From Sediminicola sp. (lineage in GTDB: Bacteria; Bacteroidota; Bacteroidia; Flavobacteriales; Flavobacteriaceae), in contig JAHEND010000035.1 in NCBI GenBank assembly GCA_024643325.1, positions 1 through 64,000 of the forward strand: a stretch of DNA of 64,000 nt, read 5' to 3'. The notes under the pieces are model-generated. The model was not told the origin of the DNA, made no database searches, and saw nothing but the letters and a program-made list of their open reading frames with translations. This document shows, piece by piece, positions 20,033 through 30,334 of the stretch. The first letter of the stretch is position 1. The number at the start of each line of letters is the position of its first letter. The position numbers and the translations under genes were made by a program.

Positions 20033-21706
20033 TTATTTAATTCCTTTCAAAGAAACCGGCAATACCCCTTTGGCCAGCTTTTGTCCATAAAGAACTTGAG
20101 CGGCGTATTGCTGCATTTGAAAGGCATTCTGGTACCCAAAAAACAATTGGGGAATTTCTTCAATAAATGGTAGGTCTAATACCGCATAAGGCTTTGTGAA
20201 AACAGCCAAAATAGTGGTGTTTGACAATGCGTTAATGTCTTTTAAAAGAGAGACTTCCTCTGGAGATAATCTATGGGCTTTATATGCAGTCTCCATAGAC
20301 CTATGGTGGCCAACCACCACATAATCAAATTCTTTTAAAGCTTGGACCCCATTTTTTAAATCAGACACAGCCACCGCCTGAGCTCCAAAAGACTGAAGCG
20401 CTTCCCTAAAAACCGCAGGAGAGGCCTCCCCTAAGGCTACAAAAGCTACTTTATCTGAGGATTTTAAAACAATAGGAGCCGTATCTGTTTGGCTCACATA
20501 AGTAGCCGCTTGTGCATATGCTTTTTTAATAGTCTGCTTATAAATGGGTTGATTTAATTCTTTGATGAGTCCATTGAGCTGGACCGGAACATATTGATCA
20601 AGTCCCAAATCGTACTTGGCTCCTAATATTTTTTTTACCGAATGTGCTAGCCTAGCCTCAGTAAGTACTCCTTTTTTCAAAGCATCTGACAAATGCGCAA
20701 TGGACAGTCCCAAATCGTTTGGAATGACCAGCACGTCATTTCCAGCCAATAAGGCTTTTAAAGATACATCTCCATCAGGGGAAAAATCAGAGGCCCCTTT
20801 CATATTTAGGGCATCTGTAAAGACAAGCCCTTTGAATTTTAATTCATTTTGTAGTAAATCCGTAGTAACTTTATGAGATAAAGAGACCGGTAAACCGGGT
20901 TTACCAGTGAGTACAGGCACATCTAAATGCGCTACCATGATCCCTTGAACGCCTTGTAATAAGGGTGTTTTATAGGGATACAATTCTATACTATCCAGTC
21001 TTTCTCTAGTAAATGGGAGTACTGGCAACGCTTTATGAGAATCTACAGAGGTGTCCCCATGGCCCGGAAAATGCTTGGCACAAGTAAAAATACCGGCCTC
21101 ATTCATTCCTTGGCTAAGGGCTAAGGCCCTTGCGGACACTTTTCTCACGTCTGATCCGAAAGACCTATTGCCAATAATCGGATTATTGGGATTGATATTC
21201 ACATCTGCCACTGGAGCAAAATTCATGTGTACCCCCAATCGTTTGGCTTGCATACCCATATGGCTTCCAATCGTTTTAAGGAGACTTAGGTCCTGAATAG
21301 CCCCTAAAGTCATATTCCAGGGATACTGTGGCACAGAATCCAATCGCATGGCTACCCCCCACTCTGCGTCCATAGAAATCATGAGTGGTACCTTACTTAA
21401 AGATTGGTAATGATTGGTTAACTGGGCTTGTTTATAAGGGGTTCCCAAAGAAAATATCACGCCTCCCGGCTGATGCCTTTTTAGTTCCTCCTCAAATTCC
21501 TTCAGCTCTTTCTCTGGTGCTTTACTCTGTATCATCACTACAAACAATTGACCAATTTTTTGGACATTCGTAAGAGATTGATAGGTGCTGTCTACCCATT
21601 GTGCTCTTGCTTCTTCCCTAGATTGTTGTGCTAAAGCAGTGAGACTACTCAAAAAAATGAGCGTCAAAAGCAATGGGTTAAAGTTGTTTTTTAATGTGTT
21701 AAACAT
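20033..21706 (-). CDS. Glycoside hydrolase family 3 (beta-N-acetylglucosaminidase-like)
   Basis: MISMDAEWGVAMRLDSVP; CAKHFPGHGDTSVDSHKALP; LVFTDALNMKG. Confidence 0.92.
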   Translation of the reverse strand: MFNTLKNNFNPLLLTLIFLSSLTALAQQSREEARAQWVDSTYQSLTNVQKIGQLFVVMIQSKAPEKELKEFEEELKRHQPGGVIFSLGTPYKQAQLTNHYQSLSKVPLMISMDAEWGVAMRLDSVPQYPWNMTLGAIQDLSLLKTIGSHMGMQAKRLGVHMNFAPVADVNINPNNPIIGNRSFGSDVRKVSARALALSQGMNEAGIFTCAKHFPGHGDTSVDSHKALPVLPFTRERLDSIELYPYKTPLLQGVQGIMVAHLDVPVLTGKPGLPVSLSHKVTTDLLQNELKFKGLVFTDALNMKGASDFSPDGDVSLKALLAGNDVLVIPNDLGLSIAHLSDALKKGVLTEARLAHSVKKILGAKYDLGLDQYVPVQLNGLIKELNQPIYKQTIKKAYAQAATYVSQTDTAPIVLKSSDKVAFVALGEASPAVFREALQSFGAQAVAVSDLKNGVQALKEFDYVVVGHHRSMETAYKAHRLSPEEVSLLKDINALSNTTILAVFTKPYAVLDLPFIEEIPQLFFGYQNAFQMQQYAAQVLYGQKLAKGVLPVSLKGIK

Positions 21707-21715
21707 ATCAGGGTA

Positions 21716-22201
21716 CTATTTCATGAATTGTTCATGCCAACTTTCACTGGCAGGCACTTCCCAATAATTTTCATACTCCGCTTTGGTGGTAACCAAATTA
21801 TTAAAAACTACTGTATTAGCACTCACTGAGCGGTCCTTGGCCATTTTTTTAAAATCTATCAGGGTTTTGTGTGCCACATGAGGTCCCTGTTTGTAGGTTA
21901 CATTCATCTTGTCCAAAAGATCTACATTGTACTGCGCTTCTAGACTTTGAATAAAACGCACTGAACTGTCAATGGAGCAGCCAGAGGCGCCGCCTTGCTG
22001 CGCATCTAATCCAAAGATTATAAAGCGGTTGTAAGGCATGTCTACCCCCGCATGCAAGTCATTCCCATGGGCCGTCCAACCTGATAAGAAAGCTTCACAA
22101 GCCGCTTTAACGGCTGCCGCTTCCTCATGGGTGAAAGGTCTATTGCTTTGGTATATCCAGATTCGAGCATCTCCTGGTAATTCTGAAAAAGGGACTAACA
22201 T
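21716..22201 (-). CDS. Conserved Bacteroidetes protein of unknown function (often labelled 'ABC transporter ATPase')
   Basis: MLVPFSELPGDARIWIYQSNRPFT...; no Walker A/B or ABC signature motif visible. Confidence 0.75.
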   Translation of the reverse strand: MLVPFSELPGDARIWIYQSNRPFTHEEAAAVKAACEAFLSGWTAHGNDLHAGVDMPYNRFIIFGLDAQQGGASGCSIDSSVRFIQSLEAQYNVDLLDKMNVTYKQGPHVAHKTLIDFKKMAKDRSVSANTVVFNNLVTTKAEYENYWEVPASESWHEQFMK

Positions 22202-22321
22202 AAAAGATTAAATATTTAATAATTTAAAAAATGGCCTTTGAGACATATTCGGTGTTGACTTTAGGCCTAGGTGTTTTTTAATGTTTACACTAGCATAGCT
22301 ATGGTCTAATTAAACCTTTGA

Positions 22322-22399
22322 GTAGCTGTGATTACAATTGAGTGGTCGTACTTCCATCGATTGGCCGTGCTTTCATTTTGGTAGCCATGATTTCATTTT
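22322..22399. repeat. Four degenerate about 20-bp tandem units
   Basis: gtagctgtgattacaattga / gtggtcgtacttccatcgat / tggccgtgctttcattttg / gtagccatgatttcatttt. Confidence 0.6.
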
Positions 22400-23192
22400 A
22401 AAGGTCTCCAGCCTGTGCAATAAGCTCCGCTATATCCATAACCGCCACACTGCCTTCTTTTTCTTTGTTTTTTACACCGTCTGTCATCATGGTGTTACAA
22501 AAGGGACAGGCTGCTGCCACTATATCTGGCTCGGTTTCTAAGGCCTCTTCGGTTCTGGCAATATTAATTTCCTTATCTCCAGGTTCTGCATCTTTGAACA
22601 TCTGAGCACCCCCTGCGCCACAACACAAGCCTTTTTCCTTGCAGTTTTTCATTTCTACAAGTTGGGCATCTAATTTTTTAATCAGTTCCCTGGGTGCCTC
22701 GTATACCCCATTGGCCCTACCTAAATAGCAAGGGTCATGAAAGGTAATTTTCTTTCCTTTATAAACGCCTCCCTCTAGACTCAATCTATTTTGATCCATC
22801 AAATCTTTTAATAGTTGGGTGTGGTGCACAACGTCATAGGTGCCCCCCAGGGCAGGGTATTCATTTTTTAAGGTGTTAAAGCAATGTGGGCAAGCCGTGA
22901 CTACTTTTTTAACCCCATAAGCATTCAAGGTGGCAATATTAGTAGCCGCCTGCATTTGAAATAAAAATTCATTCCCTGCTCTTTTAGCAGGATCTCCCGA
23001 ACAGGTTTCTTCTGCACCCAATACCGCAAAAGATACGCCTGCGTTGTGAAGAATCTTTACAAATGCTTTGGTGATTTTTTTGGCGCGCTCGTCAAAACTT
23101 CCAGCGCAACCCACCCAAAATAATATTTCTGCTTCCTTCCCAGCGGCAGCCATTGCAGCTAAAGTGGGAACTTCTATTCTATTTTCAGACAT
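22398..23192 (-). CDS. (Fe-S)-binding protein with CCG domains (heterodisulfide reductase subunit B-like)
   Basis: CPHCFNTLKNEYPALGG; HDPCYLGRANGVYEAPR; GLCCGAGGAQMF; start taken at internal Met MSENRIEVPTL. Confidence 0.9.
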   Translation of the reverse strand: MSENRIEVPTLAAMAAAGKEAEILFWVGCAGSFDERAKKITKAFVKILHNAGVSFAVLGAEETCSGDPAKRAGNEFLFQMQAATNIATLNAYGVKKVVTACPHCFNTLKNEYPALGGTYDVVHHTQLLKDLMDQNRLSLEGGVYKGKKITFHDPCYLGRANGVYEAPRELIKKLDAQLVEMKNCKEKGLCCGAGGAQMFKDAEPGDKEINIARTEEALETEPDIVAAACPFCNTMMTDGVKNKEKEGSVAVMDIAELIAQAGDL

Positions 23193-23196
23193 AGCT

Positions 23197-24522
23197 TTAT
23201 TTTTCTTGGGCCCATAAGAGCCTGTCTTGTTGGTTGTAAGGCCATGGAGCCCCGTTGTTTTCAATATTACCCATCATATTATTTAATGCTTGTGGGGCAG
23301 CAGATTGTTCCATGACAAGGTATTGACGCATTTCCATGATAATGGATAAAGGGTCTATACTCACAGGACAAGCTTCTACGCAGGCATTGCATGAGGTACA
23401 GGCCCACAATTCTTCTGCTGAGATATAATCCCCTAACAGTTGCTTTCCATCTGGAACGAATACCCCTTTATTTTTCTTAGTAATTTTTCCTACTTCCTCC
23501 AAGCGGTCTCTGGTGTCCATCATGACCTTTCTTGGAGATAATTTTTTCCCAGTCTGATTGGCGGGGCACATATCGGTACACCTACCACACTCGGTACAGG
23601 TGTAAGCGTTGAGTAATTGAACCTGATTGAGGTCTTGCACATCTGCAGCGCCAAAACGTTCTGGTGGTGAGGCATCGGCCGCAGGCGCAGCAAAAGGATC
23701 TGCAGAGGGATCCATCATCATGGCTACTTCTCTAGCCACCGTTTCATTGTGGGCAAATTGCCCTTGGGGCGTGAGTCTTCCAAAATAAGTATTTGGAAAA
23801 GCCAATAAAATATGAAGATGTTTAGAGTAATATAAATAATTTAAGAAGAACAATATACCGCAAATGTGCAGCCACCATGCACCTCGTTCCATCAGGATCA
23901 AGCTGGTTTCTGAGAGGTTCTCAAACAAAGGGGCCAATAAACTACTTACAGGAAATACACCTGCCTTGGTATAATGAGCGGCTTCCATGAGCTGTAATTG
24001 ATAATCTGCTGCATTCATGGTTAAAAAGAGTCCCATGAGCACCCATTCAATATAGAGAATATAGTTTGCGTCGTTTTTGGGCCAAGCAGTCATTTCTGGT
24101 TTCCAAAAACGCTTTATTTTAAGCGCATTTCTCCTCAACCAAAATACGCCTACCGAAAGAACAACCGCAGCAGCAAAAATTTCGAAAGTAGCTATGAGTA
24201 CATTGTATGTAGGTCCCAGGAAAGAAAAAAGTCTATGAGTACCTAGTAGGCCATCCAAAACAATCTCCAACACTTCTATGTTAATAATAACAAAGCCTAG
24301 GTACACCACTAGGTGTAATAACCCAGATATGGGACGCTTAAACATTTTACTTTGGCCAAAAGCTATATAGGCTACGTTTTTTAAACGCTCTTTTTTGTCT
24401 CCCTGTACTACTGGTGTTTTCCCCAGTTTAATATTGGCGATAAGTTGCCTAACGTTTTGCACAAAATATCCAATTCCAAGCACTAAAATCAAGGCAAAAA
24501 TTACATTGGGAATGTACTGCAT
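23197..24522 (-). CDS. (Fe-S)-binding membrane oxidoreductase (two 4Fe-4S motifs, N-terminal TM region)
   Basis: CTECGRCTDMCPANQTGKKLSP and CTSCNACVEACPVSIDP; multiple TM helices. Confidence 0.9.
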   Translation of the reverse strand: MQYIPNVIFALILVLGIGYFVQNVRQLIANIKLGKTPVVQGDKKERLKNVAYIAFGQSKMFKRPISGLLHLVVYLGFVIINIEVLEIVLDGLLGTHRLFSFLGPTYNVLIATFEIFAAAVVLSVGVFWLRRNALKIKRFWKPEMTAWPKNDANYILYIEWVLMGLFLTMNAADYQLQLMEAAHYTKAGVFPVSSLLAPLFENLSETSLILMERGAWWLHICGILFFLNYLYYSKHLHILLAFPNTYFGRLTPQGQFAHNETVAREVAMMMDPSADPFAAPAADASPPERFGAADVQDLNQVQLLNAYTCTECGRCTDMCPANQTGKKLSPRKVMMDTRDRLEEVGKITKKNKGVFVPDGKQLLGDYISAEELWACTSCNACVEACPVSIDPLSIIMEMRQYLVMEQSAAPQALNNMMGNIENNGAPWPYNQQDRLLWAQEK

Positions 24523-24525
24523 ATA

Positions 24526-25506
24526 TTAGTTTTTAGGTGTAATAGTATCTTTTTGGTTGGCTGGATCATTTATGGGTAGTTGGTACTCTTTTTGCTTTTT
24601 ACCAAAAACAGATACATTAATATAACGCTTTGGGTTTAATCGCACATCCTGAAGTAAAAGAGACAACTCTTTAGAAGTCTGGCTGAGATAATCATACATT
24701 TCTGTGTCTTTGGTGAGTTTACCCAGGCTTCCTTCGCCATTTTCTACACCTGCTAAAATAGCATTTAATTTTTCTGCCGTTTGGCTCAAATTTGCAAAGG
24801 TGTTTGTGAGTCCCATTTTAGAAATTGAATCTGTTACTAAAGCAAGGTTCTCTGTAAAACTGTCTAGGTTTTGAATGCTTCCCTCAATAGCACCTCTATT
24901 GAGCACCACAATATCTGAAAGCACTGCTGTTGCTTTTTGAGTGTTGGCAATAAGAATATTAAGGCTTTCTATACTCTGCTTGAGGTCTTTTTTGGTCCTC
25001 CCATCTAAAACAGTATTGATATTAACCAGCAGAGAGTCTGCATTTTTAATTACATCTTCTACTTTGTTTTGTAAAGGACTTAGCTGTTGTTGCACCAATT
25101 CTGTTACCCCTGGTTTCACAGAAGCCACTAAAGTATCTCCTGGCTGCGCCACTGGACCATTGTCAAAGGCGGGAAGTATCTGAATCCCTTTACCCCCAAT
25201 AATTCCAGTGTCGTATAATTCTGCGATAGAATTTTTAGAAAAACTAAAACTGTCGTCCACCGAAAAAGTGACCAATAAATCTCCGGAAGCGTCTAAAAAC
25301 CCCACATCATTTACCTTTCCTACATTAAAACCATTAATGGAAACGGCTGTTCCAGGTTGTAAGCCTCCCACATGGTGGTACACCACATAAAGGGTCTTGT
25401 TATTTTCAAATAAAGGCGATGACTTTAAATAGCTATACCCCAGTAAAAAAAGTAAAATACCTCCTATACCAATTATTCCCGTTTTTATTTCTCTACTTAT
25501 ATTCAC
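24526..25506 (-). CDS. MlaD/MCE family lipid transport protein
   Basis: LYVVYHHVGGLQPGTAVSINGFNVGKVNDVGFLD; GIIGGKGIQILPAF MCE motif. Confidence 0.9.
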   Translation of the reverse strand: MNISREIKTGIIGIGGILLFLLGYSYLKSSPLFENNKTLYVVYHHVGGLQPGTAVSINGFNVGKVNDVGFLDASGDLLVTFSVDDSFSFSKNSIAELYDTGIIGGKGIQILPAFDNGPVAQPGDTLVASVKPGVTELVQQQLSPLQNKVEDVIKNADSLLVNINTVLDGRTKKDLKQSIESLNILIANTQKATAVLSDIVVLNRGAIEGSIQNLDSFTENLALVTDSISKMGLTNTFANLSQTAEKLNAILAGVENGEGSLGKLTKDTEMYDYLSQTSKELSLLLQDVRLNPKRYINVSVFGKKQKEYQLPINDPANQKDTITPKN

Positions 25507-25563
25507 AATATATGGTCTTGTTTGTACACAAATTTACTAATAATAATCCCTTTGAGCTCTTGA

Positions 25564-26874
25564 TTATTCCAAGCTTTGTAAGGCTTTAGTGAGAGTGATT
25601 TTTGTTCCGTTCTCATAGGCTGCAATAAAGGCGTTTAAAAAACCGGCATTAACAGCTTTAATCAACAAATCTTTGGCTTGCTTATAATCCGCTGTACTTC
25701 CATAAAAATACCTATTTAAACTTCCCACAGGCTCTGTAGAAATGTCATTAAGTCCTTTAAAATTTGACGCTACCAAAGGTATTTTTTTTGAGACCGCCAT
25801 AAGTTGAATTTTAAAAACAATCGGGCTGCTGCTCTTAACGGTTTCATCATTATTTTCTCTAGTTGAGGTTCCTTGAGCTAAGGTCTTGACCTCTGAAGTA
25901 ACTGCTTCACTTGCCGTCTCATTGATTTGATTTTCAAAAGCATCTTGCTTTTTTGCCACTGTGTTTTTCTCTTCTAAAGTTACATTGACTTCTAAAGATT
26001 CTTTAGTTGAATCTGTTTTAACTGATGCTGGTGTTTCTTTAGCCTGTTGTTCAGTCGTGGCTGGTGTTTCTTTTACGTCATTAGAAAAGTCCCCTAAACT
26101 CAAAGACTGAAGACTGCTTTTGTATTCAAGCACCGCTTCTGCTATGGCGGCGGCTATTTCTGCTTGTCCCTTTTTAGAGTTTAAATAGGCTCCTTCATTA
26201 GCATTGGTTAAAAAACCAGTTTCTACCAGTACAGATGGCATAAAAGTTTGGTGCAACACAATAAAACCTGCCTGCTTTACTTTTCTGTCGTTTCTCTTTA
26301 ACTTGTTTGCAAATCTATCTTGCATAGACTTAGCCAATTGAATGCTCTTGTCTAAAAACTCTTCCTGCATAATGGTAAATCCAATCACAGATTCTGGGGA
26401 ATTAATGTCGTATTGGGCATACCGCTCTTCAAAATTCTCTTCCAAATAAATGGCTGAATTTTCCTTTTTAGCCACGGCAAAGTTTTGCTTATTGGCATGT
26501 AATCCTAGTACAAAAGTTCCAGCCCCATGAGCATTAGAAGTATGAGAATCACAATGAATAGAAATAAAAACGTCTGCTTTTGCCTTGTTCGCAATAACGC
26601 CTCGCTGCATTAGGTCTACAAAATGGTCCGAATCTCTAGTATAAATAACTTTTATATCCTGATTTTCAGACAGCAAATCTCCAGCTTTTAAAGCTATTTT
26701 AAGTGCAATGATTTTTTCCATATAACCATTCCCTAAATTACCCGGGTCTTTCCCACCATGTCCAGCATCTAGAACAACTACAAATGGTTTTATGGGATCT
26801 GGTTTTGCAAAAACCGATGCCGAAAACGCCATAAAAAACAACGAACACAAAAAAGAAGTAGATAAGATCTTCAT
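25564..26874 (-). CDS. N-acetylmuramoyl-L-alanine amidase with signal peptide
   Basis: VVLDAGHGGKDPGNLG; VFISIHCDSHTSNAHGAGTFVLG; VLVETGFLTNANEG; likely start internal Met MKILSTSFLCSL. Confidence 0.92.
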   Translation of the reverse strand: MKILSTSFLCSLFFMAFSASVFAKPDPIKPFVVVLDAGHGGKDPGNLGNGYMEKIIALKIALKAGDLLSENQDIKVIYTRDSDHFVDLMQRGVIANKAKADVFISIHCDSHTSNAHGAGTFVLGLHANKQNFAVAKKENSAIYLEENFEERYAQYDINSPESVIGFTIMQEEFLDKSIQLAKSMQDRFANKLKRNDRKVKQAGFIVLHQTFMPSVLVETGFLTNANEGAYLNSKKGQAEIAAAIAEAVLEYKSSLQSLSLGDFSNDVKETPATTEQQAKETPASVKTDSTKESLEVNVTLEEKNTVAKKQDAFENQINETASEAVTSEVKTLAQGTSTRENNDETVKSSSPIVFKIQLMAVSKKIPLVASNFKGLNDISTEPVGSLNRYFYGSTADYKQAKDLLIKAVNAGFLNAFIAAYENGTKITLTKALQSLE

Positions 26875-26946
26875 ATAAAACAATAGGTTTTTAAACTCTA
26901 GGCATAAAAATACAAAATTATAAGCTCTCACGGAAGCCTAAATATA

Positions 26947-29769
26947 TTGTTAAGAGCAGAGATCAAAATAAAAAATATGCGTAAGTTTGAAGCCTCAAAA
27001 CACGCCTCAAAAGCAACTAATTCGCTTCTATTTTTGTTCTTAAAAAAGTCTTTTTTTTTGTTGTTCTTTGGACTCTTTTTAGCAGTCTCGTCACTCTATG
27101 CTCAAGAGGGAAGCTCCCTATCTGTGATGATGCAGACCAAACAAGATAGTCTTAAAATTTTAGAAGATAGGCTGGCAGAGCGCAGAAATGGCAAAAAACC
27201 AAAGACCGCACTTTCAGATAGTATTCCAAAAGATTCCATTAAAGAAAAGCCTGGTATTTTAGTAGATAAAATTCGTTACAAAGCCAAGGCATATGCTAAA
27301 ATGAGCACTTCAAGTCATGCAATTTACCTGTATGATGAGGCTGAATTATACTATCAAGATACAGAGCTTACTTCAGGTAAGATAGATATGGATTACCTTA
27401 AAAATGAGGTTTATGCCGGAAGACTCAAAGACAAGGAAGGTAGGTTCTCTCAATTACCCAATTTTGTTCAGGCCAACAGCACCGTAAATCCAGATTCTAT
27501 TCGTTTTAATTTTGACACCCAAAAAGCACTGATTTGGAATTCCAGATCTGAGCAACAAGCAGGTTTAGGTTCTTTTGGAGGGGAAAGCATGAATGTCTTG
27601 GCCAATTTGACTAAAAAGGAAAATGATTCCGTATACTTTTTAAAAGACATTCGAATGACTTCTTCTCAAACCCCGGAAGATCCTGACTTTTATATCCGAA
27701 TAAGGAAAGCGAAATTTGTTCCTAAAAAGAAAATCATTTCTGGGCTTGCTAATTTATATATTTCTGACGTTCCAACACCCATTGCATTGCCTTTTGGATA
27801 CTTTCCAATGACCTCCGGGAGGTCAAAAGGACTCATTATGCCCACCTTTGGAAATGATCCAGACCGGGGATATTTTCTTCAAAATGGAGGCTATTACTTA
27901 CCCATATCTGATCATTTAGATTTAAATCTCACAGGAGATGTGTATTCTAATGGTAGTTGGGGATTTAGAACTCAATCTGTTTACACCAAAAAATACCGCT
28001 ATAGAGGTAATATTAATTTCAGGTACGAAAATTTAGTAACCTCACAAAAAGGTTTCAGTGACTATGGTAAAAATACTATATACAACATACAAATATCTCA
28101 TTCTCAAGATGCCAAAGCCAATCCCACTTCTAGACTTTCGGCTTCTGTGAACCTAGGAAGTAGCCAATATTTCAGAAGTTCATTAAACCAAATGAATCTT
28201 CCTAATACGCAAAACAATAACATGTCTTCTTCTATATCCTATTCGAAGAATTTCCCTGATTATCCTGCAGTAAACATGTCTGTTACCGCATCTCATAATC
28301 AGAACAACAACACTCAAGCCATAAATCTTACGCTACCTACTTTTCAAGCAAGTATGGAACGTATTTACCCATTTGCCAAAAGAGACGGTGTAAAAAAAGG
28401 AATCCTTCAAAATATTAATTTCACCTATTCCACAAGGGGGGAAAACAGGTTTCAAACTACAGATTCGCTTTTCTTTAAAAAAGAGATGTTTAAAGGCGCT
28501 AAGCTTGGAATGACGCATAGCATACCATTTAATACCAACTTTAAGGTAGCTAAATACTTCAGTGTTTCTGTAGGGGGTAGCTACGAAGATTCATGGGTAT
28601 TTGAAACGTTTAATAAAAGAGTAGAAAATGGTATTTTAATTAAAGACACCATAAAAGGTTTTGATCGTTTTAACAAATACAACTTAAGCGCCAGTATAGG
28701 AACCACAGTTTATGGTACGTTTGCTTTTAAAGAGGGATCTAAAATTCAAGCATTAAGACATGTAATAAGACCCTCTATAAGCATTGGTTACCTGCCTTCT
28801 TTTGAACAATTTTATGACAGCTACCTAGACGCCAACGGAAAAATGGTTCAATACACTAGGTTCGAAGGTTCTATGTTTGGTGCTCCTGGATTACAATCAT
28901 CGAGATCCGTAGGTTTTTCACTGCAAAATACCCTTGAAGCTAAAATGGCTCCAAAAGACTCCACCCAAACAGAACCTAGAAAAGTGAGCCTTTTAAACAA
29001 TTTAAACTTCTCTTCTAGCTATAATTTTGAGGCAGACTCACTTCGTTTAGCACCTGTCAACTTCTCAGGAGGAACCAGCTTATTTAATTCTAAATTATCT
29101 GTAAACTTTTCAGGAAATTTAGATCCCTATGCCATAGACAACAACGGCAGGAGAATAAACACCTTAAACATTAAAAATGGGGGTGGTTTATTTAGACTCA
29201 CAAGGGGAAGCGCTAACCTGAGCTACTCTTTAAATAACGATAGTTTTAAGAAAAATAAGGGTTCAGAAAAAGAGGAATCTGAAGAAGACAAAAGAAAGAT
29301 TGAAAACCAGCAAGATTTTTACATGGCTGCCTCTGGAGGGCGCTCTGACGGCCTTTTTGGAAGGGCTGGTGAGTTTAGTGATGCCAGAAGCTTTGGTAAT
29401 GACTCTGGGGGAAACACAGTAGAAAACCCGATTTATGGGACCAAGATTCCTTGGAGCTTAAATTTGGCTTATGCCATTACCTATAACAATTCTAACAGAC
29501 AACAAGATTTCACCAACAATTCACTTATGTTCTCTGGGAATGTAGACCTGACCCCGATGTGGAAGGTAGGTGTTTCTTCTGGTTATGATTTTAAAAATAA
29601 AGGATTTACCCTCACCCAATTTAGGATAGAGAGAGACTTAAATGACTTTAGACTTAATTTTGACTGGACCCCCTTTGGCGATTACGAAAGATGGTACTTC
29701 TTTATTGGAATAAAAAGTTCGCTATTAAGCGACCTGAAATGGGAAAAGAGAAACCAACCTGTTCGCTAA
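26947..29769 (+). CDS. LptD-like outer-membrane LPS assembly protein
   Basis: YYQDTELTSGKIDMDYLKNEVYA (OstA-like) followed by long beta-barrel; exact start uncertain (MRKFEASKH or earlier). Confidence 0.8.
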   Translation: MLRAEIKIKNMRKFEASKHASKATNSLLFLFLKKSFFLLFFGLFLAVSSLYAQEGSSLSVMMQTKQDSLKILEDRLAERRNGKKPKTALSDSIPKDSIKEKPGILVDKIRYKAKAYAKMSTSSHAIYLYDEAELYYQDTELTSGKIDMDYLKNEVYAGRLKDKEGRFSQLPNFVQANSTVNPDSIRFNFDTQKALIWNSRSEQQAGLGSFGGESMNVLANLTKKENDSVYFLKDIRMTSSQTPEDPDFYIRIRKAKFVPKKKIISGLANLYISDVPTPIALPFGYFPMTSGRSKGLIMPTFGNDPDRGYFLQNGGYYLPISDHLDLNLTGDVYSNGSWGFRTQSVYTKKYRYRGNINFRYENLVTSQKGFSDYGKNTIYNIQISHSQDAKANPTSRLSASVNLGSSQYFRSSLNQMNLPNTQNNNMSSSISYSKNFPDYPAVNMSVTASHNQNNNTQAINLTLPTFQASMERIYPFAKRDGVKKGILQNINFTYSTRGENRFQTTDSLFFKKEMFKGAKLGMTHSIPFNTNFKVAKYFSVSVGGSYEDSWVFETFNKRVENGILIKDTIKGFDRFNKYNLSASIGTTVYGTFAFKEGSKIQALRHVIRPSISIGYLPSFEQFYDSYLDANGKMVQYTRFEGSMFGAPGLQSSRSVGFSLQNTLEAKMAPKDSTQTEPRKVSLLNNLNFSSSYNFEADSLRLAPVNFSGGTSLFNSKLSVNFSGNLDPYAIDNNGRRINTLNIKNGGGLFRLTRGSANLSYSLNNDSFKKNKGSEKEESEEDKRKIENQQDFYMAASGGRSDGLFGRAGEFSDARSFGNDSGGNTVENPIYGTKIPWSLNLAYAITYNNSNRQQDFTNNSLMFSGNVDLTPMWKVGVSSGYDFKNKGFTLTQFRIERDLNDFRLNFDWTPFGDYERWYFFIGIKSSLLSDLKWEKRNQPVR

Positions 29770-29883
29770 TTTGTGCTAAAGTTGGATTTTATTAAATAAA
29801 AGACAACTTAGTCCCTGTACAATCTTTAGCTTACTTTTTGTGTACTAACTGAAAAGATCATTAAATCATTTTATAAAAAAACC

Positions 29884-30267
29884 ATGAAAAAAATAATCAC
29901 TACTCCCAATGCACCAGCTCCTATAGGCCCATACAACCAAGCAGTTTTGAGTGGCAATACCCTGTATATCTCTGGCCAAACTCCTATTGATCCTCGCACA
30001 GGTAATTTAGTGAGTGGTAGTATTGAGGAAGAGACCCTTCAAGTGATGAAAAATATCGAAGCCATACTAATAGCTGCAGGCGCCACTTTTGAATCTGTCG
30101 TAAAGGCGAGTATCTTTGTAAAAGACATGCACCAGTTTAAAGCCATAAACGACGTGTATGCACAATTCTTTAAACCAGAAACCGCCCCTGCAAGAGAAAC
30201 AATAGAGGTCGCTAATTTACCCATGTTTGTAAATGTAGAAATATCTATGATAGCAAACATTGAATAA
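29884..30267 (+). CDS. RidA family reactive intermediate/imine deaminase
   Basis: APAPIGPYNQAVLSGNTLYISGQTPIDPRTGNLV; PARETIEVANLP. Confidence 0.95.
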   Translation: MKKIITTPNAPAPIGPYNQAVLSGNTLYISGQTPIDPRTGNLVSGSIEEETLQVMKNIEAILIAAGATFESVVKASIFVKDMHQFKAINDVYAQFFKPETAPARETIEVANLPMFVNVEISMIANIE

Positions 30268-30290
30268 ACAAGGCTTGACTTATAAAGAAA

Positions 30291-30317
30291 AGGCCTGCGC
30301 ATGCAGGCCTTTTTTAC
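30291..30317. terminator. Intrinsic terminator after RidA gene
   Basis: aggcctgc-gcat-gcaggcct followed by ttttt. Confidence 0.9.
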
Positions 30318-30334
30318 AATATTGCTGAAGGTTA

